From Fidelibacterota bacterium (GTDB lineage Bacteria; Fidelibacterota; Marinisomatia; Marinisomatales; TCS55), in the NCBI GenBank assembly GCA_016845785.1, contig JAERSH010000048.1, forward strand, positions 31,662-95,661: DNA of 64,000 nucleotides. The letters are read 5' to 3'. The position numbers and the translations under genes are program-made. A model generated the notes under the pieces. That model ran no database searches. It was not told where the DNA came from and saw only the letters and a list, made by a program, of their open reading frames with translations. This document shows positions 56,280 to 64,000 of the stretch, one piece after another (positions within the stretch are counted from its first letter, which is position 1; every line of letters starts with the position of its first letter).

Positions 56280-56546
56280 ATGAAAACAATCTCCGCACAT
56301 GAAATTAAAAGAAGAGGCATTTCAGCCGTTGATAAGGATCTAAAAGACGGTCCTGTTCACGTCATCAAAAACAATAAATTGAAGTATGTGGTTATGGATG
56401 AGGAAAGTTATTCATCCTTAGTTGCGGAACAAGAGACTGCTTATGAAGCACGGCTGACTACTGCATTGGCTGAAGTGAGTCAAGGTGAATTGAAATCCCA
56501 TGACTCTGTTGATGACCTCATGGCTGCCATTGATTCTGAAGAATAA
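56280..56546 (+). CDS. Phd/YefM-type antitoxin
   Basis: 88 residues. The N-terminal 'KTISAHEIKRRGISAVDKDL' and 'VHVIKNNKLKYVVMDEESYSSL' match the DNA-binding fold of Phd/YefM antitoxins; the acidic C-terminus ('SHDSVDDLMAAIDSEE') is the toxin-binding tail. It represses its own operon and neutralises the downstream RelE-like toxin. A 108-base palindromic repeat separates it from that gene, which is unusual since the two normally overlap or abut. Confidence 0.88.
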   Translation: MKTISAHEIKRRGISAVDKDLKDGPVHVIKNNKLKYVVMDEESYSSLVAEQETAYEARLTTALAEVSQGELKSHDSVDDLMAAIDSEE

Positions 56547-56553
56547 TAGACGA

Positions 56554-56661
56554 GTCATTGCGAGCGAGTCCGCCAAAGGGCGGGGAAGTGCGGCAATCCA
56601 CTTTGAAAAGAATTTAAAATTGGGATTGCTTCTCCCCGACACTGTCGAGGATCGCAATGAC
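56554..56661. repeat. 108-base palindromic repeat element within a toxin-antitoxin operon
   Basis: Terminal inverted repeats GTCATTGCGA (56554-56563) and TCGCAATGAC (56652-56661); inner arms GGGGAAG/CTTCTCCCC and GCAATCC/GGATTGC let the whole element fold into a long hairpin. It resembles the GTCATTGCGAG-type dispersed repeats known from many bacterial genomes. It contains the start codon and the GAGG ribosome-binding site of the toxin gene. It is the only copy in this window. Confidence 0.8.
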
Positions 56662-56944
56662 GGGTAAATTGTACACTTTAATCACACCGCCTGCTTTTCG
56701 TCGAACGGCGAAAAAATTCTTTAAGTCCCACCCGGAATTGAGAGAACGGTTCAAATCCATTTTAGACATATTGATCAAAGATCCAACAAACCCAGCATTA
56801 AAGATGCATCCATTGGGTGGGAAGTTAAAAGGACTTCATGCCATACGACTTACTTATCAATATCGAATTACATTAATACTTAAAATTACGGAAAAAGAAA
56901 TTATACTCGTAGATATTGGAAGCCATGATGATGTGTATCGTTAA
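56657..56944 (+). CDS. RelE/YafQ-type mRNA interferase toxin
   Basis: 95 residues. 'FRRTAKKFFKSHPELRERFKSIL' and 'HPLGGKLKGLHAIRLTYQYRITLILKI' show the RelE/ParE fold with basic active-site residues; 'DIGSHDDVYR' is the typical C-terminus. It would cleave ribosome-bound mRNA when free of antitoxin. The ATG and the first residues fall inside the palindromic repeat, so the native N-terminus may have been replaced by it. Confidence 0.87.
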   Translation: MTGKLYTLITPPAFRRTAKKFFKSHPELRERFKSILDILIKDPTNPALKMHPLGGKLKGLHAIRLTYQYRITLILKITEKEIILVDIGSHDDVYR

Positions 56945-56951
56945 GGGTTTT

Positions 56952-58409
56952 TCAATCCAATAGTCGTGATGTCACCCATCGGCTGCGAAGGCCTTTATAA
57001 ATTTTTGCCTGATCCTTTATTTTGGGATCTTCCTGTGCCAATAAAATAATTTTTAATGCTTTGTCCACTTTGGCCGTTCGCGCCACATCCTCAGCACTCA
57101 AGGTCATAACACCGGCCCGTTCGGTTAATTCAAATGATATGTCTGCCATACCATCATAGGCACGATAGATTAACTCGGTGCATACTTGGAGGGATGCATC
57201 ATTAAAGTCGAAAGAAAAATCGTAAGGACTTCCTAAAAAGGCGTATGCGGAGGCGATGCCCTTTATAATATCTTTTTCATCTAATTTTGGCCGAATGACC
57301 ATAAGTCTATTCACGCCATGGTCGATCAATACTTGTTCAATGGAATTGGATATAACTCCCTCCGAAACCGATTCAACAATATCATGGTTGGGTTTGATCA
57401 TGGCTCGTTTTTCTGGTGATAAATCCATGGATTGAATTTGAGATGCTGTCCATTGAGAAAAAGATCCCGTATAGAGGATACCATGTTTAAACACGCCGGG
57501 CAAAAAGATATTACTTAAATATCCTTCAGAATAAGTGAGAATAATATCCCCCGGTTTTAGGATGGATTTAATTTGTCCCAGTTGTTTTTCTGAGAAAAAG
57601 ATGGGACGACTGCCTCGGGATTTGATATCGCCAATTTCTGTATATACAATGGCACGGATAACCTTGAATCGATTGCCCAATTCTTCAATTAATCCATCCA
57701 CGTCTTTTTGGATTTGACTATGACGTAACCCATTGGTCAGTTCCGGTGTAATGAGTGAATGATATGCTAAGATTCGATCTCGTGTGATGTGGTAGTCTGA
57801 AAAGAGAAGGTCTAAATTTTGGAATAGCGGTGCAAACTCGGTTTGAGTTTTGAGTGCATTTAAGATTGAATTGGGTTCAGCCATCTCCTGTTGATATAGC
57901 ACCCAAGCAATATTGAGGTCCTTCAAGTTTTTCGGCAATGTGAGACTATGGAGGATTCGATCATAAGATCCTTCCGGAATATCTACACGGTAATAGGATT
58001 CATTGAGTTTATCGACAATCTGTTCATCATCCATATAGGTGGTAACCAAAATGCCACTGTATTTGTAAAGGGTGAGGGCGGCGTTTAATCCGATGATGAA
58101 TGCTTTCATATTGGCCGTTTCATCTTCATACATGTTGGCATATCCACGATATCGAGAAATAATCTGCCAAATGGATTCTCTCGCCATGAGATACCGAAAT
58201 AGGAGATGCTCTATTTGATCATGTTCAGATTTTGATATATAGCCTTTTTCATGACGGTTGGTGGCGTCACTTTGAGATTGCATCTCTTGAAACATGCGAG
58301 CCAATTCGGATTTAAAAATAGTGAGTTGTTGAATATCCGATTGAAAGGATTGGCCCATGGAGAACTGAGCCAAAGAGAAATATAAGAGGGTGCCGATAAT
58401 GAATTTCAT
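56952..58409 (-). CDS. Secreted permuted papain-like amidase (YiiX/YaeF type)
   Basis: 485 residues with a signal peptide ending after 'FSMGQ'. Residues about 25-270 are helical and of unknown fold. The C-terminal part is a permuted NlpC/P60 domain: H309 in 'VFKHGILYTG' and C410 in 'LQVCTELIYRAY', with 'KPGDIILTYSEG' before the His. Such enzymes hydrolyse amide or thioester bonds in lipids or peptides in the envelope. It converges with the toxin gene (7 bases apart). Substrate unknown. Confidence 0.8.
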   Translation of the reverse strand: MKFIIGTLLYFSLAQFSMGQSFQSDIQQLTIFKSELARMFQEMQSQSDATNRHEKGYISKSEHDQIEHLLFRYLMARESIWQIISRYRGYANMYEDETANMKAFIIGLNAALTLYKYSGILVTTYMDDEQIVDKLNESYYRVDIPEGSYDRILHSLTLPKNLKDLNIAWVLYQQEMAEPNSILNALKTQTEFAPLFQNLDLLFSDYHITRDRILAYHSLITPELTNGLRHSQIQKDVDGLIEELGNRFKVIRAIVYTEIGDIKSRGSRPIFFSEKQLGQIKSILKPGDIILTYSEGYLSNIFLPGVFKHGILYTGSFSQWTASQIQSMDLSPEKRAMIKPNHDIVESVSEGVISNSIEQVLIDHGVNRLMVIRPKLDEKDIIKGIASAYAFLGSPYDFSFDFNDASLQVCTELIYRAYDGMADISFELTERAGVMTLSAEDVARTAKVDKALKIILLAQEDPKIKDQAKIYKGLRSRWVTSRLLD

Positions 58410-58442
58410 ATTGGGAAATGTACACTGATTGATTAAATATAT

Positions 58443-58766
58443 TTAGGCAGGAATTGCGTGGATATCATAATCCACATTCAGTGATTCTCTAAGTGAATTT
58501 ATAATTTGCGTCAGGTTATTCATGGAAGGATTCCCATTTACCGATAGCATTCGATGAAGGCTTTTACTATTCTTTTGGGTCTGTTGAGAAAGTTCCTCAA
58601 ATCCGATAGTTGCATTTACCAAATCTCTTAAAACGAGTCTGGCTGTTTCGGGCTCGTCGTTTAGTATGAGTGATATGGCTTCATCCAATAAATGCTGTGT
58701 GAAATTGGGATCGTCTTTCATTCTATTTTGGATTGTTTCTCTATAATCTTTAGTAAAGTGTGTCAT
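58443..58766 (-). CDS. HigA2-like helix-turn-helix antitoxin
   Basis: 107 residues. An HTH-like region near 55-95 ('GFEELSQQTQKNSKSLHRMLSVNGNPSM') with the pattern of probable addiction-module antidote proteins. Its start overlaps the toxin stop by 4 bases, so the toxin is translated first. It should neutralise the toxin and repress the operon. Confidence 0.8.
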   Translation of the reverse strand: MTHFTKDYRETIQNRMKDDPNFTQHLLDEAISLILNDEPETARLVLRDLVNATIGFEELSQQTQKNSKSLHRMLSVNGNPSMNNLTQIINSLRESLNVDYDIHAIPA

Positions 58767-59098
58767 AGTTTTTGCTTTCGGTTTTTGTATTCTTTGTGTA
58801 GTTGAATTGCTTTTTCAATATCTTTTCTTTGAGTCCTTTTTGTACCGCCCCCAAAGAGAATGATTAATTGGTCACCATCCTTTGCAAAATAAATTCTGTA
58901 TCCCGGACCCCAATTGATTTTGTATTCTCCAATGCCTTTGAACCATTTAATATTTGAAAATTTCCCAGCTTCTATTCTTGATAATGCAACCGCTACCTTT
59001 GCGGCCGATTGAGCATTCAATTTATTGAACCATTTTTGGAAAGGACTGGTTCCATTATCTAAAATATATTCTCTAACGATCACATCAGAAGGTAACAT
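58763..59098 (-). CDS. Gp49-like (HigB2/RelE superfamily) toxin
   Basis: 111 residues from the methionine before 'LPSDVIVREYIL'; a longer in-frame start at about 59137 adds 13 residues. 'GTSPFQKWFNKLNAQSAAKVAVALSRIE', shortened here in meaning to the family's N-terminal helices, and 'GYRIYFAKDGDQLIILFGGGTKRTQRKDIEKA' (beta core and C-terminal helix) define the phage-derived Gp49-like toxin family. It pairs with the downstream antitoxin at 58443-58766. It probably cleaves mRNA. Confidence 0.82.
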   Translation of the reverse strand: MLPSDVIVREYILDNGTSPFQKWFNKLNAQSAAKVAVALSRIEAGKFSNIKWFKGIGEYKINWGPGYRIYFAKDGDQLIILFGGGTKRTQRKDIEKAIQLHKEYKNRKQKL

Positions 59099-59181
59099 AT
59101 AAGTTACTATATTTAAAAGATTAAATTGAACAGTCAATATACTTAATAATGATATAAACTTCTTTTATAATTGTATATAAA

Positions 59182-59218
59182 TACTTACTATTCGCGTTAG
59201 TATCGCAATAAGTTAGTA
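59182..59218. promoter_or_regulatory. Repeated motif in the divergent promoter region of two toxin-antitoxin modules
   Basis: GTTAGTAT occurs twice, 16 bases apart (59195-59202 and 59211-59218), and ACTTA/TAAGT form an outer inverted repeat. The region lies between the minus-strand and plus-strand modules and likely holds autoregulatory operators. Confidence 0.4.
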
Positions 59219-59499
59219 TGATTGTATCATTTGGTTCAAAAGCAACACAGCGAATTTGGGAAGGTGAGCGGGTAAAAAAGATGCCACTGGAGATTCAGCA
59301 AATTGGGAGAAGAAAATTAAGAATCTTAAATAACGCTATAAATCTTATGGATTTGAGAATACCGCCTTCAAATAGATTAGAAAAATTAAAAGGAAATAAA
59401 AAGGGGTTCTACAGTATTCGAATCAACGACCAGTGGCGTATTATTTTCAAATGGAAAGCCAATCATTCGAACGAAGTTGAAATCATTGATTATCATTAA
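59218..59499 (+). CDS. higB: HigB-type toxin
   Basis: 93 residues. 'TQRIWEGERVKKMP', 'RRKLRILNNAINLMDLRIPPSNRLEKL' and 'FYSIRINDQWRIIFKW' are the classic plasmid-maintenance killer (HigB/PF05015) signature. A ribosome-dependent mRNA endonuclease. It is followed 15 bases later by HigA, the toxin-first order typical of higBA. Confidence 0.92.
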   Translation: MIVSFGSKATQRIWEGERVKKMPLEIQQIGRRKLRILNNAINLMDLRIPPSNRLEKLKGNKKGFYSIRINDQWRIIFKWKANHSNEVEIIDYH

Positions 59500-59514
59500 G
59501 GAAAGGAGAATGCA

Positions 59515-59829
59515 ATGAGCAAATTATTAAACATCCATCCGGGAGAAGTGCTGCTAGAAGATTTTCTACGTCCGATGAAAATTTCAGCATATCGGTTATC
59601 AAAAGATATCAATATTCCCCAAACCAGAATATCCCAAATTATAAAGGGCAAGAGAAGAATTACAGCTGACACTGCCTTAAGGTTAAGTTCATATTTTGGT
59701 AATTCAGCACGGTTTTGGATGGGATTACAAGATGATTATGACCTTGAAGAGGTGCGAAAAAATAATAATGATATTTTTTTAGAAATAGGCGAGGCAAGGG
59801 TCAAAAATGCTGTAAAAGAAGCCGTCTAA
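59515..59829 (+). CDS. higA: HigA-type antitoxin
   Basis: 104 residues, XRE-type helix-turn-helix. 'IHPGEVLLEDFLRPMKIS' and 'RISQIIKGKRRITADTALRLSSYFG' are the HigA/VapI hallmark. A GGAAAGGAG lies before the ATG. It neutralises HigB and represses the promoter. Together with the two other modules it forms a small cluster of addiction genes. Confidence 0.92.
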   Translation: MSKLLNIHPGEVLLEDFLRPMKISAYRLSKDINIPQTRISQIIKGKRRITADTALRLSSYFGNSARFWMGLQDDYDLEEVRKNNNDIFLEIGEARVKNAVKEAV

Positions 59830-59938
59830 TAAAATAAACACCCCCATCTTTTGATGGTAATCCACCACGAACATAAATGATAATTATTTGTAAATTCAAA
59901 TAATGTTGGCGAAACAATTTCAAATCAAAGGGTAAACA

Positions 59939-62203
59939 ATGGATTATAACAATAGTCAAACAAAATTGATTGCAAGCTATTTTGCTGCATCATTTGGTCT
60001 GTTACAAATAGTTGACATCATTATTGATCGCTTCAACCTTCCCCCGGTAATCATAAACTATTTACTCATTGCGATTGTGATCGGATTTGTGGGTATTTTA
60101 ATCTATTCTTATATACCCGCCCTAAAAAAGGTACCGGCCACTGAGAGAAAAAATAAAAAATCTTTATTAACGGTAATTGCTTTAATCGTGATTTTTCCAC
60201 TTTCTATATCAAATATATTTCTTTTTCGTGAATCTAATCTTAGTGATATAAGACAAGAAGCTTACTCAAGTGGATTTAAGAAAATTGATGAATTAATTCA
60301 AAAAGAAGACTATATAAACGCTTATAATATCGCTAAGGATTATTATGATGAGTTACCTAATGATACACTCATTCTTAATAAATTAAATGAGACGTCAATT
60401 GAAACGGATATCCGTTCAAATCCAGATGGGGCTAAAGTATATTATAAAGATATAGATTCTGATGAATGGATTTATATTGGTGAAACACCTCTAGTCAATA
60501 GATTACCGGGGATAGGAAGTTCAGCTCGAGGTTATATCAATTTTAAAATTTCAAAAGAGGGATATGCCGACTATGTTCTTCTTACAACAGTTGGTGTAAT
60601 CAAAGGCTTTAGTTTACGTAAAGAAAGGAATGCTTTTGAATTAACGCCTTTATCAGATGCTAAAACCAATATGATGCGAATCCCCGGGGGCAATACCAGA
60701 TTATTTGTTTCGGAATTAGGTGATTTAAAAAGTGTTGCTTTAAAATCATATTGGATAGATAAATATGAAGTGACCAATGCTGAGTATCAAAATTTTATAG
60801 ATGGGGGCGGATATAAAAATAAAATATATTGGGATGAAATTATTGGTGAAGATGGTAAACCCATCAAATGGGAAGATGCGATGGCATTATTTGTAGACCA
60901 GTCTGGACTCAATGGGCCTTCAACATGGTCCAATGGGACCTATCAAGCAAATCAAGAGAACCATCCTGTAATGGGCGTCAGTTGGTATGAGGCAAAGGCA
61001 TATGCAAAATGGGCTGGTAAATCATTGCCTACAATATATCACTGGTATAAAGCTGCAATGAGATGGGGCGAATCAAGTGTAATATCCCCAAGAAGCAATT
61101 TTAGTGGCGCACCAAGTGAAGTCGGTAAGTATAATGTTTTAAGTTACTTTGGATGTTTTGATATGGCTGGAAATGCGCGTGAATGGGGTACAAATCCTCA
61201 CAAAAATGGTAATAGGTCAATTATGGGAGGTGGCTATAATGATGAAACATATTTCTTTACAGATAATTATTCTCAGCATCCAATCAATAGGTATAAAACG
61301 AATGGATTTAGATGTGTAATTGTATCTGATGACGAAACGAATCTTGCATCAGCAGATACTTTAATTCAGACTTTTACAAGAGAATTTTATTCATTTAAGC
61401 CAATATCAGATGAGGTCTTTAATATTTATAATGGCATGTTTAAATATGATAAAACACCGCTTAATATTGAAGTGATTAAAGATAGTGTTTCAATTAATGA
61501 GGCATGGTATAAGAAAATAGTTGAAATAGATGCTGCATATGGGCAAGAAAGGCTACCGCTTAATATTTTTATTCCAATAAATGAATCACCTCCATTTAAA
61601 ACTATAATTTATGTACCGGGCTCAGGGGCCATTACGAGTAGAAATAGCCAACATATGACTGGGAACGGAATAGGTTTCTTAATGAGATCAGGTTATGCTT
61701 TGGTGATGCCTATTTATAAGGGCACTTATGAAAGAGGGTATCCGGAATTTCCAAATTATGTGGAAAATAATTCTAAAGTTTACGCGGACCAAATGATTAT
61801 GATGGTAAAGGATTATTCTCGAGCAATTGATTACGTAGAATCCCAAGATGAATTATTAAATGAAGTATATTATTATGGTATCAGTTGGGGCGGTATGCTT
61901 GGACCATTATTCTTGGCGAATGAAAATCGTATTAAAAAAGCTGTTTGGCAAGTCGCAGGCCTTGGCGCAAGAGAAACGAGGCCTGAAGCGAGCCCTTTAA
62001 CTTTTTTATCACGTATTAACAAGCCGGTATTGATGCTGAATGGAATTTATGATCAGTATTTTCCATTCGAAACTTCACAAAAGCCTATGTATGACCTTTT
62101 ATCATTAAAAGAGCCTATGAAAAAAATGATTACATATAAATCAGCGCACTCACCACCCTCGAGCGAAACGTCGAAAGAAGTATTAAAGTGGTTTAAGGAC
62201 TAA
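59939..62203 (+). CDS. Membrane-anchored PEGA-SUMF-alpha/beta hydrolase fusion
   Basis: 754 residues. Three N-terminal membrane helices (about 15-85 and around 78-100), a PEGA domain (about 155-215), a formylglycine-generating-enzyme-like (SUMF) domain (about 245-470, 'YEVTNAEYQNFI', 'PVMGVSWYEAKAYAKWAG', 'DMAGNAREWG'), and an alpha/beta hydrolase (about 550-754) with S649 in 'YGISWGG', D705 and H737. In related proteins this block follows a Ser/Thr kinase; here the kinase is missing. The SUMF domain lacks the two FGE cysteines, so it is not expected to mature the sulfatases in this window. Confidence 0.85.
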   Translation: MDYNNSQTKLIASYFAASFGLLQIVDIIIDRFNLPPVIINYLLIAIVIGFVGILIYSYIPALKKVPATERKNKKSLLTVIALIVIFPLSISNIFLFRESNLSDIRQEAYSSGFKKIDELIQKEDYINAYNIAKDYYDELPNDTLILNKLNETSIETDIRSNPDGAKVYYKDIDSDEWIYIGETPLVNRLPGIGSSARGYINFKISKEGYADYVLLTTVGVIKGFSLRKERNAFELTPLSDAKTNMMRIPGGNTRLFVSELGDLKSVALKSYWIDKYEVTNAEYQNFIDGGGYKNKIYWDEIIGEDGKPIKWEDAMALFVDQSGLNGPSTWSNGTYQANQENHPVMGVSWYEAKAYAKWAGKSLPTIYHWYKAAMRWGESSVISPRSNFSGAPSEVGKYNVLSYFGCFDMAGNAREWGTNPHKNGNRSIMGGGYNDETYFFTDNYSQHPINRYKTNGFRCVIVSDDETNLASADTLIQTFTREFYSFKPISDEVFNIYNGMFKYDKTPLNIEVIKDSVSINEAWYKKIVEIDAAYGQERLPLNIFIPINESPPFKTIIYVPGSGAITSRNSQHMTGNGIGFLMRSGYALVMPIYKGTYERGYPEFPNYVENNSKVYADQMIMMVKDYSRAIDYVESQDELLNEVYYYGISWGGMLGPLFLANENRIKKAVWQVAGLGARETRPEASPLTFLSRINKPVLMLNGIYDQYFPFETSQKPMYDLLSLKEPMKKMITYKSAHSPPSSETSKEVLKWFKD

Positions 62204-63589
62204 CTTCTTTTTCATTAAAAATAAATAAGATAAACTGAGTATGAAGGGCACGATCCTTTCAAGCCAGTCCCCAGGTGTATTGGGAAGCAGAAAGAAAAAT
62301 ACTGCAAAAATAAAACCAATTAGAATGGACAATAACACTGAGGAAGCCTTCACTTCCCATTTTAATATTTTTGCAATAACGGATGGTCCAAATGCAGATC
62401 CCATTGCCGTCCATGCAAATAAAACTCTGCTAAATATTTTATCCGGAATCATTATTGCAATGAGCGCAGATATTAAAATGACCACACCGGTGATAATCCT
62501 GGATAATTTTAATGAATTATTTTGCATACCCAGATCAACGCTGATTGAGGATGAACACACTAAAATTTGACTATCAGCTGTAGACATGATTGCTGAAATC
62601 ACCGCTGCAAGTAGAATCCCTTGAAATGCAGGATGAAAAATTTCATTAGAGATGTGAAAGAAGATATTTTCGCTGTTATTTAAATCTCCAATCATGAAAT
62701 GACCTGTTATGCCCAAAAGCCACATGCCTAGAAAAACGATACAATACCATATTAACGCATAGTTTTTTGATCTGTTTAGTGTGTTAAGGTCTCTTGCAGA
62801 AATAAATCTATTTAATAAGTGGGGTTGGCCAAAGTATCCCAGTCCAATCCCTAAATGACCAATAATCAATCCGACAGCACCCAAACCGACATTGCCGGCT
62901 GAAAAACTCAAAAAATCTCCCGACGCCGTTAATATGCTTCTATATAATTCTGAGATGCCGCCAATCTTTACAATGGCCATTATCGGCATAATTAATGCGG
63001 TGAATGCCATCAAAAATCCTTGGATAGTATCGGTGATGCTCACCGCAAGATATCCGCCTAAATATGTATATATATAAATCACCAATGCGCTGAGAAAAAT
63101 ACTCTCAACTATATTCAATCCGAAGGTATCATTGAGCGCATTGCCTGCGCCTTGAAATTGAGAGGCTATATAAAAAGTGAATGAAAAGATAATGATGAAT
63201 GATGAAACCAATAGAATATTTCGTTTTCCTTTGCTTTCATATCCATCCGATATTAATTGAGGAATGGTAATTAGGTTTTTCTTTTGTGTTATTTTATAAA
63301 TAGATGGGGCAGCCAATGACCACGAGATAAACATGCCCCCCACAACGCCAATCACTAACCACAAGGTAGAGATCCCTTGAGAAAAAGCGATCCCACTCAC
63401 CCCAAGGAGTGTCCAGGCGGATGAATTACTGGCAGCGTAACTAATTGACGTAATGATTGGGCCCAGACGCTTACCGCCGACAAAATAATCTTCAATTGTT
63501 TTATTTTTTTTACGGCTTGACCACCCGATTAAAATCAAAAATAATTTGTAAAGAACAAGTGTGGTTATAATTATTGAGGGTTTATCCAT
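62183..63589 (-). CDS. Sodium/solute symporter (PutP-like SSS family)
   Basis: 468 residues with about 13 hydrophobic helices. 'TIEDYFVGGKRLGPIITSISYAASNSSAWTLLG' (beginning of the core), 'GYLAVSITDTIQGFLM' and 'ILLAAVISAIMSTADSQILVCSS' are conserved in SSS transporters of the proline/pantothenate type; the last contains Na+-site Ser/Thr residues. The substrate is unknown and it is not linked to the glycan locus. Its 3' end overlaps the convergent SUMF-hydrolase gene by 21 bases. Confidence 0.88.
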   Translation of the reverse strand: MDKPSIIITTLVLYKLFLILIGWSSRKKNKTIEDYFVGGKRLGPIITSISYAASNSSAWTLLGVSGIAFSQGISTLWLVIGVVGGMFISWSLAAPSIYKITQKKNLITIPQLISDGYESKGKRNILLVSSFIIIFSFTFYIASQFQGAGNALNDTFGLNIVESIFLSALVIYIYTYLGGYLAVSITDTIQGFLMAFTALIMPIMAIVKIGGISELYRSILTASGDFLSFSAGNVGLGAVGLIIGHLGIGLGYFGQPHLLNRFISARDLNTLNRSKNYALIWYCIVFLGMWLLGITGHFMIGDLNNSENIFFHISNEIFHPAFQGILLAAVISAIMSTADSQILVCSSSISVDLGMQNNSLKLSRIITGVVILISALIAIMIPDKIFSRVLFAWTAMGSAFGPSVIAKILKWEVKASSVLLSILIGFIFAVFFFLLPNTPGDWLERIVPFILSLSYLFLMKKKLVLKPL

Positions 63590-63655
63590 TTTTTGCGTGA
63601 TTCATTATTTTATTTTGCATGGGATTGAATCGTCCCCCTTTAATCTCCATCAAAC

Positions 63656-63683
63656 AAAAAACCCCATCGTGAAACGGGGTTTT
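63656..63683 (-). terminator. Rho-independent terminator after tRNA-Asp
   Basis: On the minus strand, AAAACCCCG and its complement CGGGGTTTT-like arm flank a short loop, followed by six T. It sits about 31 bases beyond the 3' end of tRNA-Asp. Confidence 0.8.
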
Positions 63684-63714
63684 CTTGACAGAGACAAATG
63701 GTATGTTCTATCTG

Positions 63715-63788
<74 letters not shown>

Positions 63789-63803
63789 ATTTTTAATAAA
63801 TCT

Positions 63804-64000
63804 TTATGATTCGTCTTGGGTCACTTTTTCACGATAAACCAAGGCCAGGGGAATGATGACCACATACCCCAAAAAGAGAAGTATGGGTGCCAAAGTCAAA
63901 CTTTGAAAGCTATTCACCGTCCCCGTTGACATGAGCGCGTAACCGACTAATAAGGCAGTTACACCCACAGCAAATAGGATATAATTTGTTTTCCCAAATG
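63804..64000 (-). CDS. DUF3098-like small membrane protein, 5' partial
   Basis: The minus-strand frame is open to the window edge: 64 complete codons are visible. Two hydrophobic helices with 'GKTNYILFAVGVTALLVGY', 'SLTLAPILLFLGYVVIIPLA' and a short charged tail 'YREKVTQDES' match the pattern of the DUF3098 family of Bacteroidota, often found near ftsX and uppP. Function unknown. It ends 15 bases before the 5' end of tRNA-Asp, so the tRNA may be co-transcribed with it. Confidence 0.75.
   Translation of the reverse strand, partial: FGKTNYILFAVGVTALLVGYALMSTGTVNSFQSLTLAPILLFLGYVVIIPLALVYREKVTQDES

Noticed and set aside
56554..56661. CRISPR repeat or small RNA gene
   Set aside because: A single unit with terminal inverted repeats and no spacer pattern; better explained as a dispersed palindromic repeat.
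59844..59858. Terminator after higA (CCATC-TTTT-GATGG)
   Set aside because: Stem of only five pairs and no following T run; not strong enough to list.
60662..61350. SUMF domain as the sulfatase-maturing formylglycine enzyme
   Set aside because: The two catalytic cysteines of FGE are not present in the expected C-terminal segment, and the protein is a membrane-bound fusion with a hydrolase.

Overview
The window is about 42 to 43 percent GC by eye and is dominated by a glycan-foraging locus from a Gram-negative member of the FCB group (Bacteroidota and relatives). Support for this is a SusC/SusD pair, many outer-membrane-type lipoproteins, a protein with a type IX-like sorting tail (YPNPFNPST), a CRTAC1-type FG-GAP protein and a DUF3098-like membrane protein at the right edge. 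The long YPNPFNPST tail and the gene content would fit a marine lineage such as Marinimicrobia (Neomarinimicrobiota), but that placement is an inference. No rRNA was seen; one tRNA-Asp is present.

Region 1 (1-28056, all + strand, almost no spacing between genes) is one very long catabolic run. It holds a GPH sugar transporter (cut by the window edge), GH130 mannoside phosphorylase, GH92 alpha-mannosidase, two sulfatases, GH20 hexosaminidase, a fucose permease, a complete non-phosphorylated L-fucose pathway (FucU, fuconate dehydratase, two SDR dehydrogenases, FAH-family hydrolase, lactonase), LutABC lactate oxidation, a third sulfatase, a sialidase fused to an SGNH esterase, a GH29 fucosidase, a fourth sulfatase, a tandem DUF1080 protein and a Tat-exported Gfo/Idh/MocA protein. 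A hairpin at 28078-28103 closes it.

Region 2 (28167-50483) is the uptake and sialic-acid part. SusD, SusC and a FadR-type GntR regulator lie on the minus strand. Divergent from them are NanA lyase, AGE epimerase, sialate O-acetylesterase, a NanM-SSS mutarotase/transporter fusion and an uncharacterised lipoprotein with a glycosidase-like fold. Then come a second sialidase (minus), a large FG-GAP/UnbV protein, a GH18 endoglycosidase-like lipoprotein and a second GH92 (minus). The enzymes together match stepwise removal of sulfate, acetyl, sialic acid, fucose, GlcNAc and mannose from N-glycan- or mucin-like sulfated glycans. Fucose is routed to pyruvate plus L-lactate, and sialic acid to GlcNAc plus pyruvate.

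Region 3 (50484-64000) is less specialised: a surface beta-propeller protein with a sorting tail, an SDR, three small membrane or envelope proteins, a fatty acid hydroxylase, a papain-like amidase, three type II toxin-antitoxin modules (one carrying a palindromic repeat between its genes), a PEGA-SUMF-hydrolase fusion, a Na+/solute symporter, tRNA-Asp and a partial DUF3098-like gene. Regulatory candidates are a pair of ATGTCCTAYAT sites flanking the GntR gene, and a perfect TGTGA-N6-TCACA (CRP-like) site at 50589-50604.
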